A stretch of 64,000 bases of DNA from Orientallactaga sibirica (Eukaryota; Chordata; Mammalia; Rodentia; Dipodidae): the NCBI GenBank assembly GCA_036365145.1, contig JAEOAD010000025.1, positions 28,219,001-28,283,000 of the forward strand, read 5' to 3'. Of the stretch, positions 1 to 27,514 are shown one piece after another. The position numbers were made by a program, and so were the translations under genes. Each line of letters starts with the position of its first letter. Position 1 is the stretch's first letter. Below the pieces are notes generated by a model. The model had not been told where the DNA came from. It searched no databases and worked only from the letters and a program-made list of their open reading frames with translations.

Positions 1-27
1 AAAAAAAAAAAAAAAAAAAAAAAAAAA
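1..27. repeat. Poly(A) run at window edge
   Basis: Twenty-seven A residues, probably the tail of a retroelement lying left of the window. Confidence 0.5.
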
Positions 28-139
28 CAAGAAGAGCTGCATCACAGAAATGCTCACCTACCATAGAGGACAGCTCTGCCTGCATCCCCCAGCTCACATG
101 CCCAATTTAGAGGCAACCTTGCTGGTAAGAGTTCCTCTT

Positions 140-372
140 TTTTTTTTTTAAAAAAAATTTTATTTATTTATTTGCAAGCAGAGAGAGAGAGAGAGATAGA
201 AGACAGGCAGGCAGATAGAGAATGGGCGCACCAGGGCCTCTAGCCACTGCAAACGAACTCCTGATGCATGTGCCCCTCATGCATCTAGCTTACATGGTTC
301 CTGGAGAACTGAACTGGGATCCTTTGGTTTCACAGGCAAAGGTCTTAACAACTAAACCATTTCTCCAGCCCC
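140..372 (-). repeat. tRNA-derived B2-like SINE
   Basis: Antisense copy: A/T-rich tail, GA run, ATGGGCGCACCAGGGCCTCT body, and the 5' end as AAACCATTTCTCCAGCCCC. Confidence 0.85.
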
Positions 373-565
373 AAGTTTCTCTTTCCATAGTTCTTACTCT
401 AAATGGGCAAGGGTCTTGTGAATCTTGTAATTTTGGGGAACATCTGAGCCTTGTTTACTTCCTGAACCTTAATGATCTCTGAAACCTAAGTCTCCATGAC
501 CTTCCTAGGGAGGTTCCTCCAGGGTGAAATACACTACATCCAGAGGAAGCTTTTCATTTTATTTT

Positions 566-822
566 TTAGTTTTTCGAGGTAGGGTTTCACTGCAGCTCAG
601 GCTGACCTGGTGGCCTCGAACTCACGGCAATGCTCCTGCCCTTGTCACCCAAGTGCTGGAATTAAAGACATGTGCCACCACACCCGGGTACTTTTTTTTT
701 TTTGGGGGGGGGGAGGGGTTCTGGGCAGGGTCTCACTCTATATCAGGCTGACCTGGAATTCACTCTGTAGTGCCAGGGCGGCCTCACTCTCAGGGATCCT
801 CCTACCTCTGCCTCCACACCCA
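566..822 (-). repeat. Two adjacent B1 copies
   Basis: Antisense B1 at about 566-688 and a second, degraded copy at 690-822 after a T/G homopolymer. Both contain CAGGCTGACCTGG. Confidence 0.75.
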
Positions 823-979
823 GATCTCCTTTGATGCTTGTAGTAAAATGTTTCTTTCATTGTACCCAGTGTTGGGAATTTCTAGTGAGAACTCCTGAAG
901 CCATTCCCAGCATGGCTTCTAGCTTCGCCTCCATGCTCATTCCTTGGTCACCAGTTAGTTGTAATGTCATTGTAGAAAA

Positions 980-1105
980 GCTATGCCAAGGGGTGGTGGC
1001 TGCACACAACAGCAATCTTGGCACTTGGAGGCTGAGGCAGGAGGACTGCTGCAAGTTTCAGTCTAGTCTGGGCTACAGTGAGACCCTGTCTCAAAACAAA
1101 ACCAA
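980..1105 (+). repeat. Old B1-like element
   Basis: GGTGGTGGCTGCACACAACA and GAGGCTGAGGCAGGAGGACT; divergent from the young B1 copies elsewhere in the window. Confidence 0.55.
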
Positions 1106-1184
1106 CCAGCCCACCCCAAACCTGAAGACACTGTCTTCAGCCTGTCTCCTCTTGTTCAGAAATTAAACACCAGAACCATCTCAC

Positions 1185-2411
1185 AACCATGATCACACCG
1201 TTTTACTTACAAAGGCCAGTGTGGGGGCAGGGGAGGTAGGAAAGGGAAAGGCAGGCATCTCTGGACAGCTTGGGACCCTTTCCCGACCGGAACATGATTC
1301 TTCTCCTCTTCCCTCCATACTCTCAACCAGGGGTCCCCCAAGTAGCTGAGCACGTAAGAGAAGCAGTGAGAACAATGTCCAACTCTGTATTAAAGGCGTC
1401 ATGGCCACTCTCCCCTTCCTTTCCTCAAGTAGAAGTTTCTAGCAGAGGGGAACCGTGAAGCACTGAAAGGTCAGGGCCATGCGGGGCGGCACCTGTTATT
1501 CAACAGAGCAGTCATGGTTGGCAGGGGTGTCCAAGCGCCAGTAGCTTCAGAAGAGCTATCCACACTGCCATCTGGCTACTCAGCACCCAGTGGCCCTGGA
1601 ATTCAGCTCTTTCAATGTTCATATTCCTGCTGGAGTCTGATCCTCAGACTCACTTGTCCCTGGTGAGAGCTCTGAACCAGAAATCAAAGAACCCGACACC
1701 GCACCCCATCCTGCATGTGTGCATGCCTAGATGACACATGCGTGCAAACGCCTTCCCCCTGTTGCTCGGGTAAATTCCAAGCCCGACCTTTTCCTCTGTG
1801 GGGGCGGGTCTCCTAGTAGGGGGCCTGGAGACATGGTAGGTCCTGGGTTGTGGACACATGCGCACACACACGTGTGTGCCAACACCGGGGCTCGTCCTGT
1901 TCAGGTTCATTGAACCCGTTTCTTCAACTGAAATCCCATCAGGGTGTCTCTTTCTCTTCTCACAGGACTGGGCCTAGATTTTCCAGTCTAAAAGCTATTG
2001 GTGCATCTGTCATTTCCAACTCCCAAGCCTTCAGCTCAGGCTGGCTTCCCCATTCCCTTCCTCCAAGAAAACTTCCTCTTCACCACCAGTCTCCACTGCT
2101 GTTCTTGTTCGTTTCTGTCCAGAGCAGCTGTCTCATCTTCCTCTTTGGACAAGAACAGGCATCTTCCTCCTTGTCTTAGAGCCCCAGCAAAGCCCAAACA
2201 AGTGAACAAGTGCTACATGAACCAGAACAGGGGTTGAGGCAAAAGTCACAGTCTACTTCCACTTGCAAGGGGTGAAGAGAATTCTAGCACTGGTTGGGCA
2301 GGGATGAAGGAGGGGAAAGGAGGGAAGAGAGTTACCAAGAGTAAATATAAGGCAAGCTAGACCCTAACCCTAGTGGTACCTATGGAAGACTGTTCCAGTA
2401 AACCAGGTGCC

Positions 2412-2463
<52 letters not shown>

Positions 2464-2779
2464 GGGATTGGGAAGTTCTTTCACTGCAACCCCAAAGAGA
2501 AGCCTGCTTATTACAAAAGGCAGGTGTGGCAAGGAGGTGGACCGAGTGACCTAACTGAAAACTGCTTCCATAGTGCTGCTCGAGGAGAACCAGGAGAGCA
2601 GATTCTGTGACCCAGCAGGAAAACCACCATTCTCGGGCAGACCAATGGGGTGGGGGCCCATGCCTCTAAGGCCCCCCTGCTGCTTGTGGACGACTAGGAA
2701 GAAGACAGAAGGGCAGGCTACAAAGGGTGGAACTGGACAGAGGGACCAAAGGTGGGGGGCTGGAGGCACGGGCAAGGGG
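1185..2779 (-). other. UBQLN4: Probable UBQLN4 3' UTR
   Basis: Mostly unique sequence after the UBQLN4 stop, with a (GT)24 run at 2414-2461. No canonical AATAAA is visible on the minus strand. The best candidate is the variant hexamer AGTAAA (plus positions 1202-1207), giving a 3' UTR of about 1.6 kb. The end point is inference. Confidence 0.4.
2414..2461. repeat. (GT)24 microsatellite
   Basis: Uninterrupted GT run in the probable UBQLN4 3' UTR. Confidence 0.95.
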
Positions 2780-19256
<16,477 letters not shown>

Positions 19257-19804
19257 GCCGCCGCCGCCGCCGCCGCCCGGCCGCCCGCCAGCCCTCCCGG
19301 CTCCTCCTCCTCCTCCTCCTCCCCGCCCGGCCGGCCCGGCCCGGCTCCGGAGACTCCGACTCCCCCTTCCTCCCTCCCCTTCCCTCCCCGAGGCTTCCGC
19401 CCCCTCCGGACCCGCCGCGCCACAGCGCCCCGGGCGGACCGGGGGCCCCACTGCACCGGGATCCGCCCATGGCCCCCGGCCCGAGTCCCGCCGCGCTGAC
19501 CCCGCGCCGCGCGCTTCGCCTTGGAACCCGGCCCGGGCAGAGGCGCGGACGGGGCCCCGCGCAGGGCGGGAAAAAGCGGCGCGGCCCGGCGGGGGTTCCC
19601 GGGCCCGAGGGCCGGACCTCCGGCTCGCGGACAAAGGACTCGCGGGGTCTCCGCGTCAATCCCCGCCCCCACCCCGCCCGTGGTCGCTTGGGGGTCTCCC
19701 TCCCGACGCCCCGGCCGCTGGAAGTCCAGAAAGACCTGCGGAGTGAGGGTCTCACTGCCCCCTCTCCCTGGCCTGGGCGCGCGGGACTCAAGATAATGGA
19801 CCTC

Positions 19805-20113
19805 GGGGCTGGAGCGATGGCTCAGCGGCTGTTTGCCTGCAAAGCCTAAGGACCCAGGTTCGAGTCCCCAGGACCCGCGTAAGCACGCCCATTCTCATTC
19901 TCTCTCTCTTCTAGCTCTGCTTGCAAGCAAATGAATTAAAAAAAAAAAAGAAAGAAAGAAAGAAAGAAAGAAAAAGCCGGGCGTGGTGGCGCGCGCTGGG
20001 AGGCAGAGGTAGGAGGATCGCCATGAGTTCGAGGCCACCCTGAGATTACAGAGTGAATTCCAGGTCAGCCTGAGCTATAGTGAGAGCCTACCTCGAAAAC
20101 CAAAATAAAGGAA
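19805..20113 (+). repeat. SINE pair inside the UBQLN4/LAMTOR2 promoter interval
   Basis: Sense, internally shortened tRNA-derived SINE 19805-19940, an (AAAG)n run to 19974, and a sense B1 19976-20113 lacking the CTTTAATCCCAGCAC block. Confidence 0.85.
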
Positions 20114-20364
20114 AAAAAGAAGATAATGGACCGCTCCTCTCCGAACGTAGAAAAGTGCTTTGAAAAGTAACCAAGGGTGTGGCTCCCATACAGTTTTTGT
20201 CACTGAATCACGCACGGACTGCCAATGACACACAATGCTTCCTTGTCCCCGAAGGGGTTAAAAATCAGTCCTTCTTCCAGCACTGCCGCCGTCCTTTCAC
20301 ACCCCCACTCTCCACCGCCCCCGCCCACCACCCCCACGGCCGCGTGGCCGGACCGCAACGACGA

Positions 20365-20492
20365 ACTACAGTTCCCAGGGTGCCTCGCGAGGCCACCAAG
20401 AAACTTCAATTCCCAGCGCCCCCTGCGTGAGGCGGAGGGGACCGGGTCAAAGCCTCCGTAGCCAGGCCGGGAGACTACAACTCCCAGAGTGC
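20365..20492. promoter_or_regulatory. Three ZNF143/SBS-like motifs, LAMTOR2 promoter
   Basis: Three related copies of the ACTACAnnTCCCAGnnTGC type lie at about 20365-20383 (ACTACAGTTCCCAGGGTGC), 20403-20421 (ACTTCAATTCCCAGCGCCC, weaker) and 20474-20492 (ACTACAACTCCCAGAGTGC). All have the same orientation and lie 105-232 bp upstream of the LAMTOR2 start codon. This motif is known from many housekeeping and bidirectional promoters as a ZNF143/Staf (and THAP11) site. Binding here is inference. Confidence 0.7.
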
Positions 20493-20596
20493 ATAGAGCT
20501 GGGTAACCCCGCCCCCCTCCTCCTGGCTACGGGAAGCCGCAGAGAACAGCAGGAAGCAGCTGGGCTCCCGGAGTTCAGGGGTCGCGGCTTGCAGGC

Positions 20597-20664
20597 ATGC
20601 TGCGGCCCAAGGCTCTGACCCAGGTGTTAAGCCAAGCCAACACCGGAGGAGTGCAGAGTACCCT
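20597..20664 (+). CDS. LAMTOR2: LAMTOR2 coding exon 1
   Basis: Residues 1-22 and two bases of the next codon. Start ATG at 20597 in context GGC-ATG-C; donor GTGAGT. Confidence 0.95.
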
Positions 20665-23600
20665 GTGAGTGCGTGCCGCAGACCCGGGGCGGCCCGCGGA
20701 AGGGGTGGAGGAAGCCGCCAACCCCGGCAGCGGTTTGGGGCGCCGGTGGTGAGGATGCTCAGAAAGGGATGCAGAGGGCATTGGGCACGTTCGAGGACCC
20801 GCTCCGACCACGTCCCGGCTTCCTAGAAGCGCCGGTAGCAGGAGGTGGAGTCGTTCTTCCCTCCTTAGTATGGCTATGTACCTCCCCGTCCCTGTCCAGG
20901 CTTCTGAACAACGAGGGATCGTTGCTGGCTTACTCAGGTTATGGGGACACGGATGCCCGGGTCACCGCGGCCATCGCCAGTAACATCTGGGCGGCGTACG
21001 ACCGGAACGGGAACCAAGCCTTTAATGAAGACAATCTCAAATTCATCCTCATGGATTGCATGGTATGGAGAACGGAGTCACGAGACTCTCCCCCCACCGC
21101 CTCCCAGGGGATCCCAGGGGAGCCATCTCGAGCTTATCCCGAATGGTTGGAGGGGTAGGGGCCCGCTCTCCCGAAGATTACCAAGAGTTGGTGTACAGCA
21201 GTATTTATAATAGCTAAGCCAATGTGCATCAAGTGGTGGGGAGGAAGGAGCCCCGGGCCGAAGGTCTGACTCGGGTTCTGGCCCCAGCCATCCATTTGTC
21301 AGTTTGTGGAAACTTGGTGTAAGTATCTGAGCCTCCTTACGTCATTTTTTTTTTTTTTTTTTTTTGCGAGGTAGGGTCTCACTCTGATCCAGGCTGACCT
21401 GGAATTAACTATGTAGTCTCAGGGTGGCCTCGAACTCACAGCGATCCTCCTACCTCTGCCTCCCGAGTGCTGGGATTAAAGGCGTGCGCCACCACGCCCA
21501 GCTCTCCTTACGTCATCTTTAAGGAAACATAAGCTACACACACATACACACGGCTGCTGTGAAGATTAAACGAAAGAGTGGATATAACTATAGTATCATG
21601 ACCACACACAAAGTGTCATCTCGCTTTTATTGGTTCAGAACACAGTCTCTAAGTCCTGTGCAGTCCTTTCAATTTACAGAAAAGGAAGTCCAGCGCCTGG
21701 GTGGTGGTGCTCTGCTTTAATTCTAGCACAAGGGAGGCTGAGATGGGAGGATCAGAGGATCACTGAGTTTTAGGCCAGCCTAAGACTACATAGTGAATTT
21801 CAGATCAGCCTGGACTAGAGCGAGATCCTACCTTGGGGAAAAAAAAAAGGAGTGTGACCAAAGCCGGGCATGGTGGCGCAGGCCTTTAATCCCAGCACTC
21901 GGGAGGCAGAGGTAGGAGGATCGCTGTGACTTCGAGGCCACCCTGAGACTACATAGTGAATTCCAGGTCAGACTGGGCTAGAGTGAGACCCTACCTTGAA
22001 AAACAAACAAACAAACAAAAAAAAGGAGTGTGACCATCAAGTTGTCTCAGTCATTGCTGAGTGTGTTAGTCAACAAGTATTTAGTTCTCTGCAGTGCTTT
22101 TTAATATATTTTATTTTTATTTATTTGCAAGCAAAGAGAGTGAATGGGAGCACTAGGGTTGTCAGCCACTGCAGACCCAGGCTGGCTTTGAACTCAACAG
22201 CAATACTTCTACCTCTGCCTCCCAAGTGCTGGGATTAAAAGTGTCTCCATGCCTGGCATAGTGTTTTAAAAAATATATTATTTATTTATTTATTATTAGA
22301 GAAAGAGGCAGAAAGAATGGGTGTGCCAGGGTCTCCAGCCACTGCAAACAAACTCCAGATGAATGCACCACCTTGTACATCTGGCTTATGTGGGTCCTGA
22401 GGAATCAAACCTGGGTCCTTAGGCTTTGCAGGCAAGTGTCTTAACTGCCAAGCCATCTCTCCAGCCTTGTTTTTTTTTATTGTTGTTTTATTTTTAAAAT
22501 ATTATTACTTATTTTTGTGTGCATACTAGGGAAAGATTGTAGGCATGTGCCAGGGCCTCTAACTGCTGCAAACTCCAGACACACGTGCCACTTTGTGTAT
22601 CTGGCTTTACTTGAGTACTGGGAAATTGAACCCCTGGCCAGCAGGCTTTGTAAGCAAGTGCCGATCCTCCTACCTTCACTTTCTGAGTGCGCCACGATGC
22701 TTAGCCCGTTTGTTTTCTTTTGAGACAGGGTCTTGCCATGTCATCTTGGTTGTCCTTGAACTCACTGTGTATCCCAGGCTGGTCTCAAACTTGCAGCAAT
22801 TCTCCTGTCTGCCTCCTGAGTGCGGGGATTACAGGGGTGTACCATCAGACTCTGCCAAAGCTTATAGTTTTACCTATGTTTGCTTTTAAAATAAGACCAT
22901 GAGGTATAAAGATATTAAAAATGTAAAGAAGTGCTGGGTATGGTGGTGCACACCTTTAATCTCCGCACTCAGGAGGCAGAGGTAGGAGGATCACTGAGTT
23001 CGAGGCCAGCCTGGGCTAGAGTGAGACCCTACCTTGGAGAAAAAAAAAGGAACTAAGAGTGAGGTGGTGACGTGTGTCAGGATCAGTCTCACTGAGCAAA
23101 GATCTGAGGAAAGGTGGACGAGACATGCAGCTATCCGCAGGAAAAATATTTGGGGCAGAAGAGCAATTACAGCGGACCTAGGACAGAGTGACAACTTGTG
23201 AAAGATCAATAAGGCTGGAGTGTTACAGAATGGGAGAAGGCAGATGAGGCTAGTGAGGCATAGGATACAGCCCTGACTTGAAGGTGTATAGAACCAAATA
23301 GAATAGGCCCCACGGGCTAATTCCCCAGTAAGACTCCACTGGTATTTGGGATATCTGCCCTTTCCCACTCCTGCCCAGTGTCAGCTCCTGCTGAGTGCAG
23401 AGTCCAGAGCTGCTCAGAGGAGGCACAGTTTCAGGGGCCTGAACCACAGCCCAGCCAGAAGAAATGAATCTTAAGGGACTGTGAATGAAGCTCAGTGGTA
23501 GAACATTTGTTTAAGGTGTACTAGACCCTGACTTCCATCTCCAGCACCACAAAAGAATTTTTTTTTTGCGGGGGTGTGTTTTGAGGTAGAGTCTCAGCCC

Positions 23601-24875
23601 AGGCTAACTTGGAATTCATTATGTAGTCTCAGGGTGGCCTTGAACTCACGATGATCCTCTTACCTTTGCTTCCCAAGTGCTGGGATTAAAGGCGTGCACC
23701 ACCATGCCTGGCCTTCTTTTTTTTTTTTTTTTTTTAGCAGAGCCTTAGTATATACACTTAGGATCTCACTCTATCTCAGGCTGACCTGGAATTCACTATA
23801 TAGTCTCAGGGTGGCCTCCAACTCATGGTGATCCTCCTACCTCTGCCCTCCGAGTGCTGGGATTAAAGGCGTGCATCACCAGGCCCAGCTTCATTTCTAT
23901 TTTTTTTTTTTTTTTTTGGAGAAAAGAGAGAGAAAATGAGCGGGCCAGCAGCCTCTCAGCCACTGTGAACGAACTCCAGATGCATGCTCCCCCCCATGGG
24001 CAAGTGTGGCATTGCCTTTGCGTCTGGCTAAAGGAGAATCCAACGGGCGTTCTTAGGCTTAGCAGGCAGGCACCTTAACCACTAAGCCATCTCTCCAGCC
24101 CTTCATTTCTATTTTTTTTTTCAAATGTTGATCAGCCCTCTTAACTGACTTGCACTTTGAAAAGCAATACCATGAGGAAAGAGGAGAAACAAGGATTACT
24201 GTCCCCAACCCCTCACCTGCTCTGATAATTCTTGGCAGAGTCAAAACTCTTTTCATAAACATATTAGCATCCACACCAACTAGGGTGAGTTAGGGTTCCA
24301 GAAGAAAAAGTGAGTTTCTGGGAAACTGGGCTTCCCAGCTAACTTGATTAGGAAGTGGCTCTGCTGAGGTTGGAATCCAGCCTCAGACTCCCATGTCCAG
24401 GGCCAAGCAGAGCTTCCTGTGTGAACCTCCTGGTGTGCCAGGCCATGGGAGGAAGACACAAGGTCTCTAGGGCCAGAGAAGTCCCTGGGGAGGGAGAGGA
24501 CTGAAAATGCTGAGCAGAACATTCCATTGCATCATGTCACCCCCACCAGGAGGGCCGTGTAGCCATCACGCGGGTGGCCAACCTTCTGCTGTGTATGTAT
24601 GCCAAGGAGACTGTGGGCTTTGGGATGCTCAAGGCTAAGGTAAGTTTAGCCCCCTGTGCCCAGCCCATCACTGTGTCCACCCCCACCTGTGCCCATGTTT
24701 GCTTAGTCCATGTCTGATGTGGCTAAAGGGCGGGAAGGGGGCTGGGGAGCTGACCTGATCTGCCATCCCTCGGCAGGTAGGCCACTCGTGGACTGACCTG
24801 TACTCTCACCTCTGGCAGGCCCTGGCCTTGGTGCAGTACCTGGAGGAGCCCCTCACCCAGGTTGCAGCATCATAA
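20597..24875 (+). CDS. LAMTOR2: Ragulator subunit LAMTOR2 (p14/ROBLD3), 4 exons
   Basis: Roadblock/LC7-fold subunit of the Ragulator complex. It pairs with LAMTOR3 on late endosomes and lysosomes and helps recruit Rag GTPases for mTORC1 and MAPK signalling (family knowledge). Exons: 20597-20664, 20900-21062, 24550-24639, 24819-24875; all junctions GT-AG; 378 nt, i.e. 125 aa plus TAA, the family length. Exon 1 gives [18 protein letters not shown]. Exon 2 gives [19 protein letters not shown] and on to ILMDCM. Exon 3 gives [20 protein letters not shown]. Exon 4 gives [18 protein letters not shown]. The third residue of that last segment is Leu where I recall Gln in human and mouse. Intron 2 (about 3.5 kb) is packed with SINEs. 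No defect seen. Confidence 0.97.
20900..21062 (+). CDS. LAMTOR2: LAMTOR2 coding exon 2
   Basis: Core of the roadblock fold, [15 protein letters not shown] ... [19 protein letters not shown]. Acceptor CCAG at 20896-20899, donor GTATGG. Confidence 0.95.
21346..21503 (-). repeat. Young B1 with 13-bp target-site duplication
   Basis: CTCCTTACGTCAT flanks the copy on both sides (21333-21345 and 21504-21516). It is the AATTAACTATG subtype, in LAMTOR2 intron 2. Confidence 0.92.
21692..22025 (+). repeat. Two sense B1 copies
   Basis: A divergent copy 21692-21850 and a younger one 21863-22025 with an AAAC-repeat tail. Confidence 0.8.
22105..22862 (-). repeat. Antisense SINE fragments
   Basis: tRNA-derived fragment about 22105-22175 fused to a B1 fragment to 22258, tRNA-derived SINEs 22265-22466 and 22500-22660, and an old B1-like copy 22715-22862. 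Confidence 0.65.
22930..23045 (+). repeat. B1 element (internally deleted)
   Basis: GCTGGGTATGGTGGTGCACA through GTGAGACCCTACCTTGGAG, missing the middle block. Confidence 0.8.
23474..23556 (+). repeat. ID element (tRNA-Ala-like)
   Basis: GGGACTGTGAATGAAGCTCA, GTGGTAGAACATTTG and TCTCCAGCACCACAAAAGAA match the rodent ID structure. Confidence 0.65.
23560..24101 (-). repeat. Two B1 copies and a tRNA-derived SINE
   Basis: Antisense B1s at 23560-23713 and 23718-23890, then an antisense second-subfamily tRNA SINE at 23898-24101. Confidence 0.8.
24550..24639 (+). CDS. LAMTOR2: LAMTOR2 coding exon 3
   Basis: [20 protein letters not shown] and onward to GFGMLKAK. Phase 0 at both ends, donor GTAAGT. 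Too short to stand out as an open frame. Confidence 0.95.
24819..24875 (+). CDS. LAMTOR2: LAMTOR2 terminal coding exon
   Basis: [18 protein letters not shown] then TAA at 24873-24875; acceptor CTGGCAG. An 18-codon exon identified by homology. Confidence 0.95.
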   Translation, partial: ALALVQYLEEPLTQVAAS

Positions 24876-24982
24876 TGGTGTTGGTGGAAGCTGGCGTCAG
24901 AAAAGATCTTTCGGAGGGACGGGGACCTGGGAAAACCTTCCTGGACTGAGTGCTAGAGGGCGGGGGACTTTGCTCTTTCCTG

Positions 24983-24988
24983 AATAAA
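24983..24988 (+). terminator. LAMTOR2: LAMTOR2 poly(A) signal
   Basis: AATAAA 108 bases after the stop codon, followed by a T/GT-rich stretch (TATGTCTCCTC). This implies a short 3' UTR ending near 25005. Confidence 0.8.
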
Positions 24989-25075
24989 TTTCAACTCCAC
25001 GTCTATGTCTCCTCTCAGTTGCTTTCTTGGATGAAAGGAATCAATACATAGGAAGGCTTAAAGGATGCCTCTTGG

Positions 25076-25240
25076 GCTGGAGAAATGGCTTAGTGGTTAA
25101 GGCACTTGCCAGCAAAGCCACAGGATCCAGGTTTGGTTCCCAAGTACCCATGCAAAGCCAAATACCCAAGGTGGCGCATGTGTCTGGAGTTTGCAGTGGC
25201 TCTCTCCCCCAAACCCCCGTCAAATAAATATATATATTTT
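25076..25240 (+). repeat. tRNA-derived SINE
   Basis: Sense copy from GGGCTGGAGAAATGGCTTAG to CAAATAAATATATATA, just past the LAMTOR2 3' end. Confidence 0.8.
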
Positions 25241-25324
25241 TAAAAATAGAATATCTTTTGTTCTGCAAGGGGAGATTTTCCCCCCACTCCATCACCAGAG
25301 CCCCCAGATCCAAGATCCTTTTTT

Positions 25325-25995
25325 AAAAAAAAATATTTATTTTCATATATGTGTGTATATGGGCACACCAGAGTCTCTTGCCACTGCAAATCAACAGACA
25401 TCAGATACTTGCACCACTTTTTGGATCTGGCTGTGCATGGGTGTTAGAGGACTGAACCTTGCCCAGCAGGTTTTGTAAGCAAGCACTTTTAACCACTGAA
25501 CCATCTCTCCCAGTCTTTTTTTTTTTTTTTTAATTTGTGTGTGTGCGGGGGGGAGGGGGTTGTTCTTTGACCCTCCCTGGTCCCTTGCTGCTATAAACAC
25601 CTGTTTGGTTTTACAAGGATGGCTAGGGAATTGAATCCAAGTCCCCCTCCTCCGCCATACACACTTTTTGTTTTGTTTAGTTTTTTTTTTTGTTTGTTTG
25701 TTTTTTGGTTTTTCGAGGTACGGTCTCACTCTAGCTCAGGCTGACCTGGAATTCACTATGTATTCTCAGGGCGACCTCAAACTCATGGCGATCCTCCTAC
25801 CTCTGCCTCCCGGGTGCTGGGATTAAAGGCATGTGCTACCACGCCTGGCTGTTTTGTTTAGTTTTTGAGGCAGGGTTTCTAGCCCAGGCTGACCTGGGAC
25901 TCATTCTGTATCTTCAGCCAGGCCTCAAACTTAAGACACTCCTCCTATCTCAGCCTCCTTGCTGGGATCATGGACATAAACCACCACACCTGGCT
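25325..25995 (-). repeat. Antisense tRNA-derived SINE and B1 pair
   Basis: tRNA-derived SINE 25325-25516, B1 about 25690-25852, and an older B1-like copy to 25995. Confidence 0.75.
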
Positions 25996-26126
25996 ACACC
26001 TCTGATTCTTGGCGATGGTACCCCAACTCCCTTCGCCCCTCTAGTGCTGTGGCCACCTAGCTCCTGTCACTCAGCAAAATCTTACCCACTTGCTTGGCAA
26101 CACCTTGGGATTAAGAGGGGCAAAAG

Positions 26127-26550
26127 CAGCTGGGCGGGGTGGTGCAAGCCTTTAATTCCAGCACTTGAGGCAGAGATAGGATCGCTGTGAGTTTGAGGCC
26201 AGCCTGGAACTACAGAGTGAGTTCTAGGTCAGCCTGGGCTAGAGTGAGATCCTACCTTAAAAAAAGAGAGAGCCAGGTGTGGTGGCACATGCCTTTAATC
26301 CCAGCATTCGGGAGGCAAAGGTAGGAGGATCGCCATGAGTTTGAGGCCACCCTGAGACTACATAGTGAATTCCAGGTCAGCCTGGGCTAGAGTGAGACCC
26401 TGCCTTGAAAAGCCCAAAAATGAAAAAAAAAAAAAAAGAAGAAGAAGAAGCTGGGTGTGGTGGCACATGCCTTTAATCCCAGCACTTGGGAGGCAGAGGT
26501 AGGAGGATCACCATGAGTTCAAGGCCACCCTGAGACTACATAGTGAGAGA
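26127..26550 (+). repeat. Three sense B1 copies
   Basis: Copies at 26127-26265, 26275-26430 and 26450-26550 (3'-truncated), separated by A-rich tails including (GAA)n. Confidence 0.8.
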
Positions 26551-26654
26551 GAGGCAAAGGCTTGTCACGTTGGACACCGAAAGTACAGTCCTAGAGTTGA
26601 GTGTCCTGCCAGCTTTGGGAGGGGTGGTGGCTCCGTATTGAGAAAGTGCCCCCA

Positions 26655-27000
26655 ACTCTTTGGTTGTAGTTACCTTCGTGTTGCTGGGACAAAGCACCTG
26701 AGCCAAAGCAGCCGATGGGAGGAAAGGTTTTTATTTGGGCTTACAGTCTGGAAGAGAAGCTTCACGATGGCAGGGGAAACCATGGCAGAGGCTGGGCATC
26801 ACCTGTGCCACAGCAGGTGGATAATAGCAGCAGGCAAGTGAGTCCCGGCCTTAGTGAGGGGGCAGCCAGCTTTAACATCCTTAAGCTTGTCCCCACAGCA
26901 CACCTCCAACAAGACTCCACCTCCCAAATTGCCATCAGCTGAGATCTAAGTATACAAAATACATGAGTTGATGGGGGACACCTGATTTAAGCCACCAAAG
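26655..27000. repeat. Older interspersed repeat, copy 1
   Basis: Contains GTTGCTGGGACAAAGCACCT and GGGAGGAAAGGTTTTTATTT, typical of a dispersed rodent repeat. A related divergent copy lies at 53488-53770. Class not identified. Confidence 0.5.
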
Positions 27001-27034
27001 TATTCGTGGGTCATCTAGACCCTGTGGGTCTTTT

Positions 27035-27395
27035 GGGTTGTTTTAGAGTCTTGGAATGTAGCCCAAACTGGTTTCCAGCTTTCTTCCACCTCAGCTTCTG
27101 GAGTGTTGGGATTACAAATACGCACCACCATGCTGACCAGGAATTCACTGTCTAGTCTCAGGGTGGCCTCGAACTCGCGGCAATCCTCCTACTCTTGCCT
27201 CCTGACTATGGGGTTAATTTATTTGAGACAGAGCATGGGCATACCAGGACCTCCTGCCATTGCAAATGGGCTCCAGGTTCATGTACCACATTGTGTATGT
27301 GGCTTTTCATTGGTATTCTATGTGGGGATTTGAGCCCAGGCCGCTGGGCTTGGCAAGCAAGTTCCTTTAACCACTGAGCCATCTCTGCAGCTGCT
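27035..27395 (-). repeat. B1 fragments and tRNA-derived SINE
   Basis: Degraded antisense B1 pieces 27035-27205 and an antisense tRNA-derived SINE 27213-27395. Confidence 0.6.
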
Positions 27396-27514
27396 CTGAA
27401 TCGTCATGCTCTCTGCAAACAAGATGCCACTGCTCTGATGCCTTGGTTCTGGACAAGGGCTAGAATACCAAAGAGCCTCAGGGAACTCGTCTCCAAATTC
27501 TCCTGTTACTATTT

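Noticed and set aside
222..482. Many small open frames with similar peptides (for example [12 protein letters not shown])
   Set aside because: All are translations of the tRNA-derived SINE; the similarity reflects repeat copies, not a protein family.
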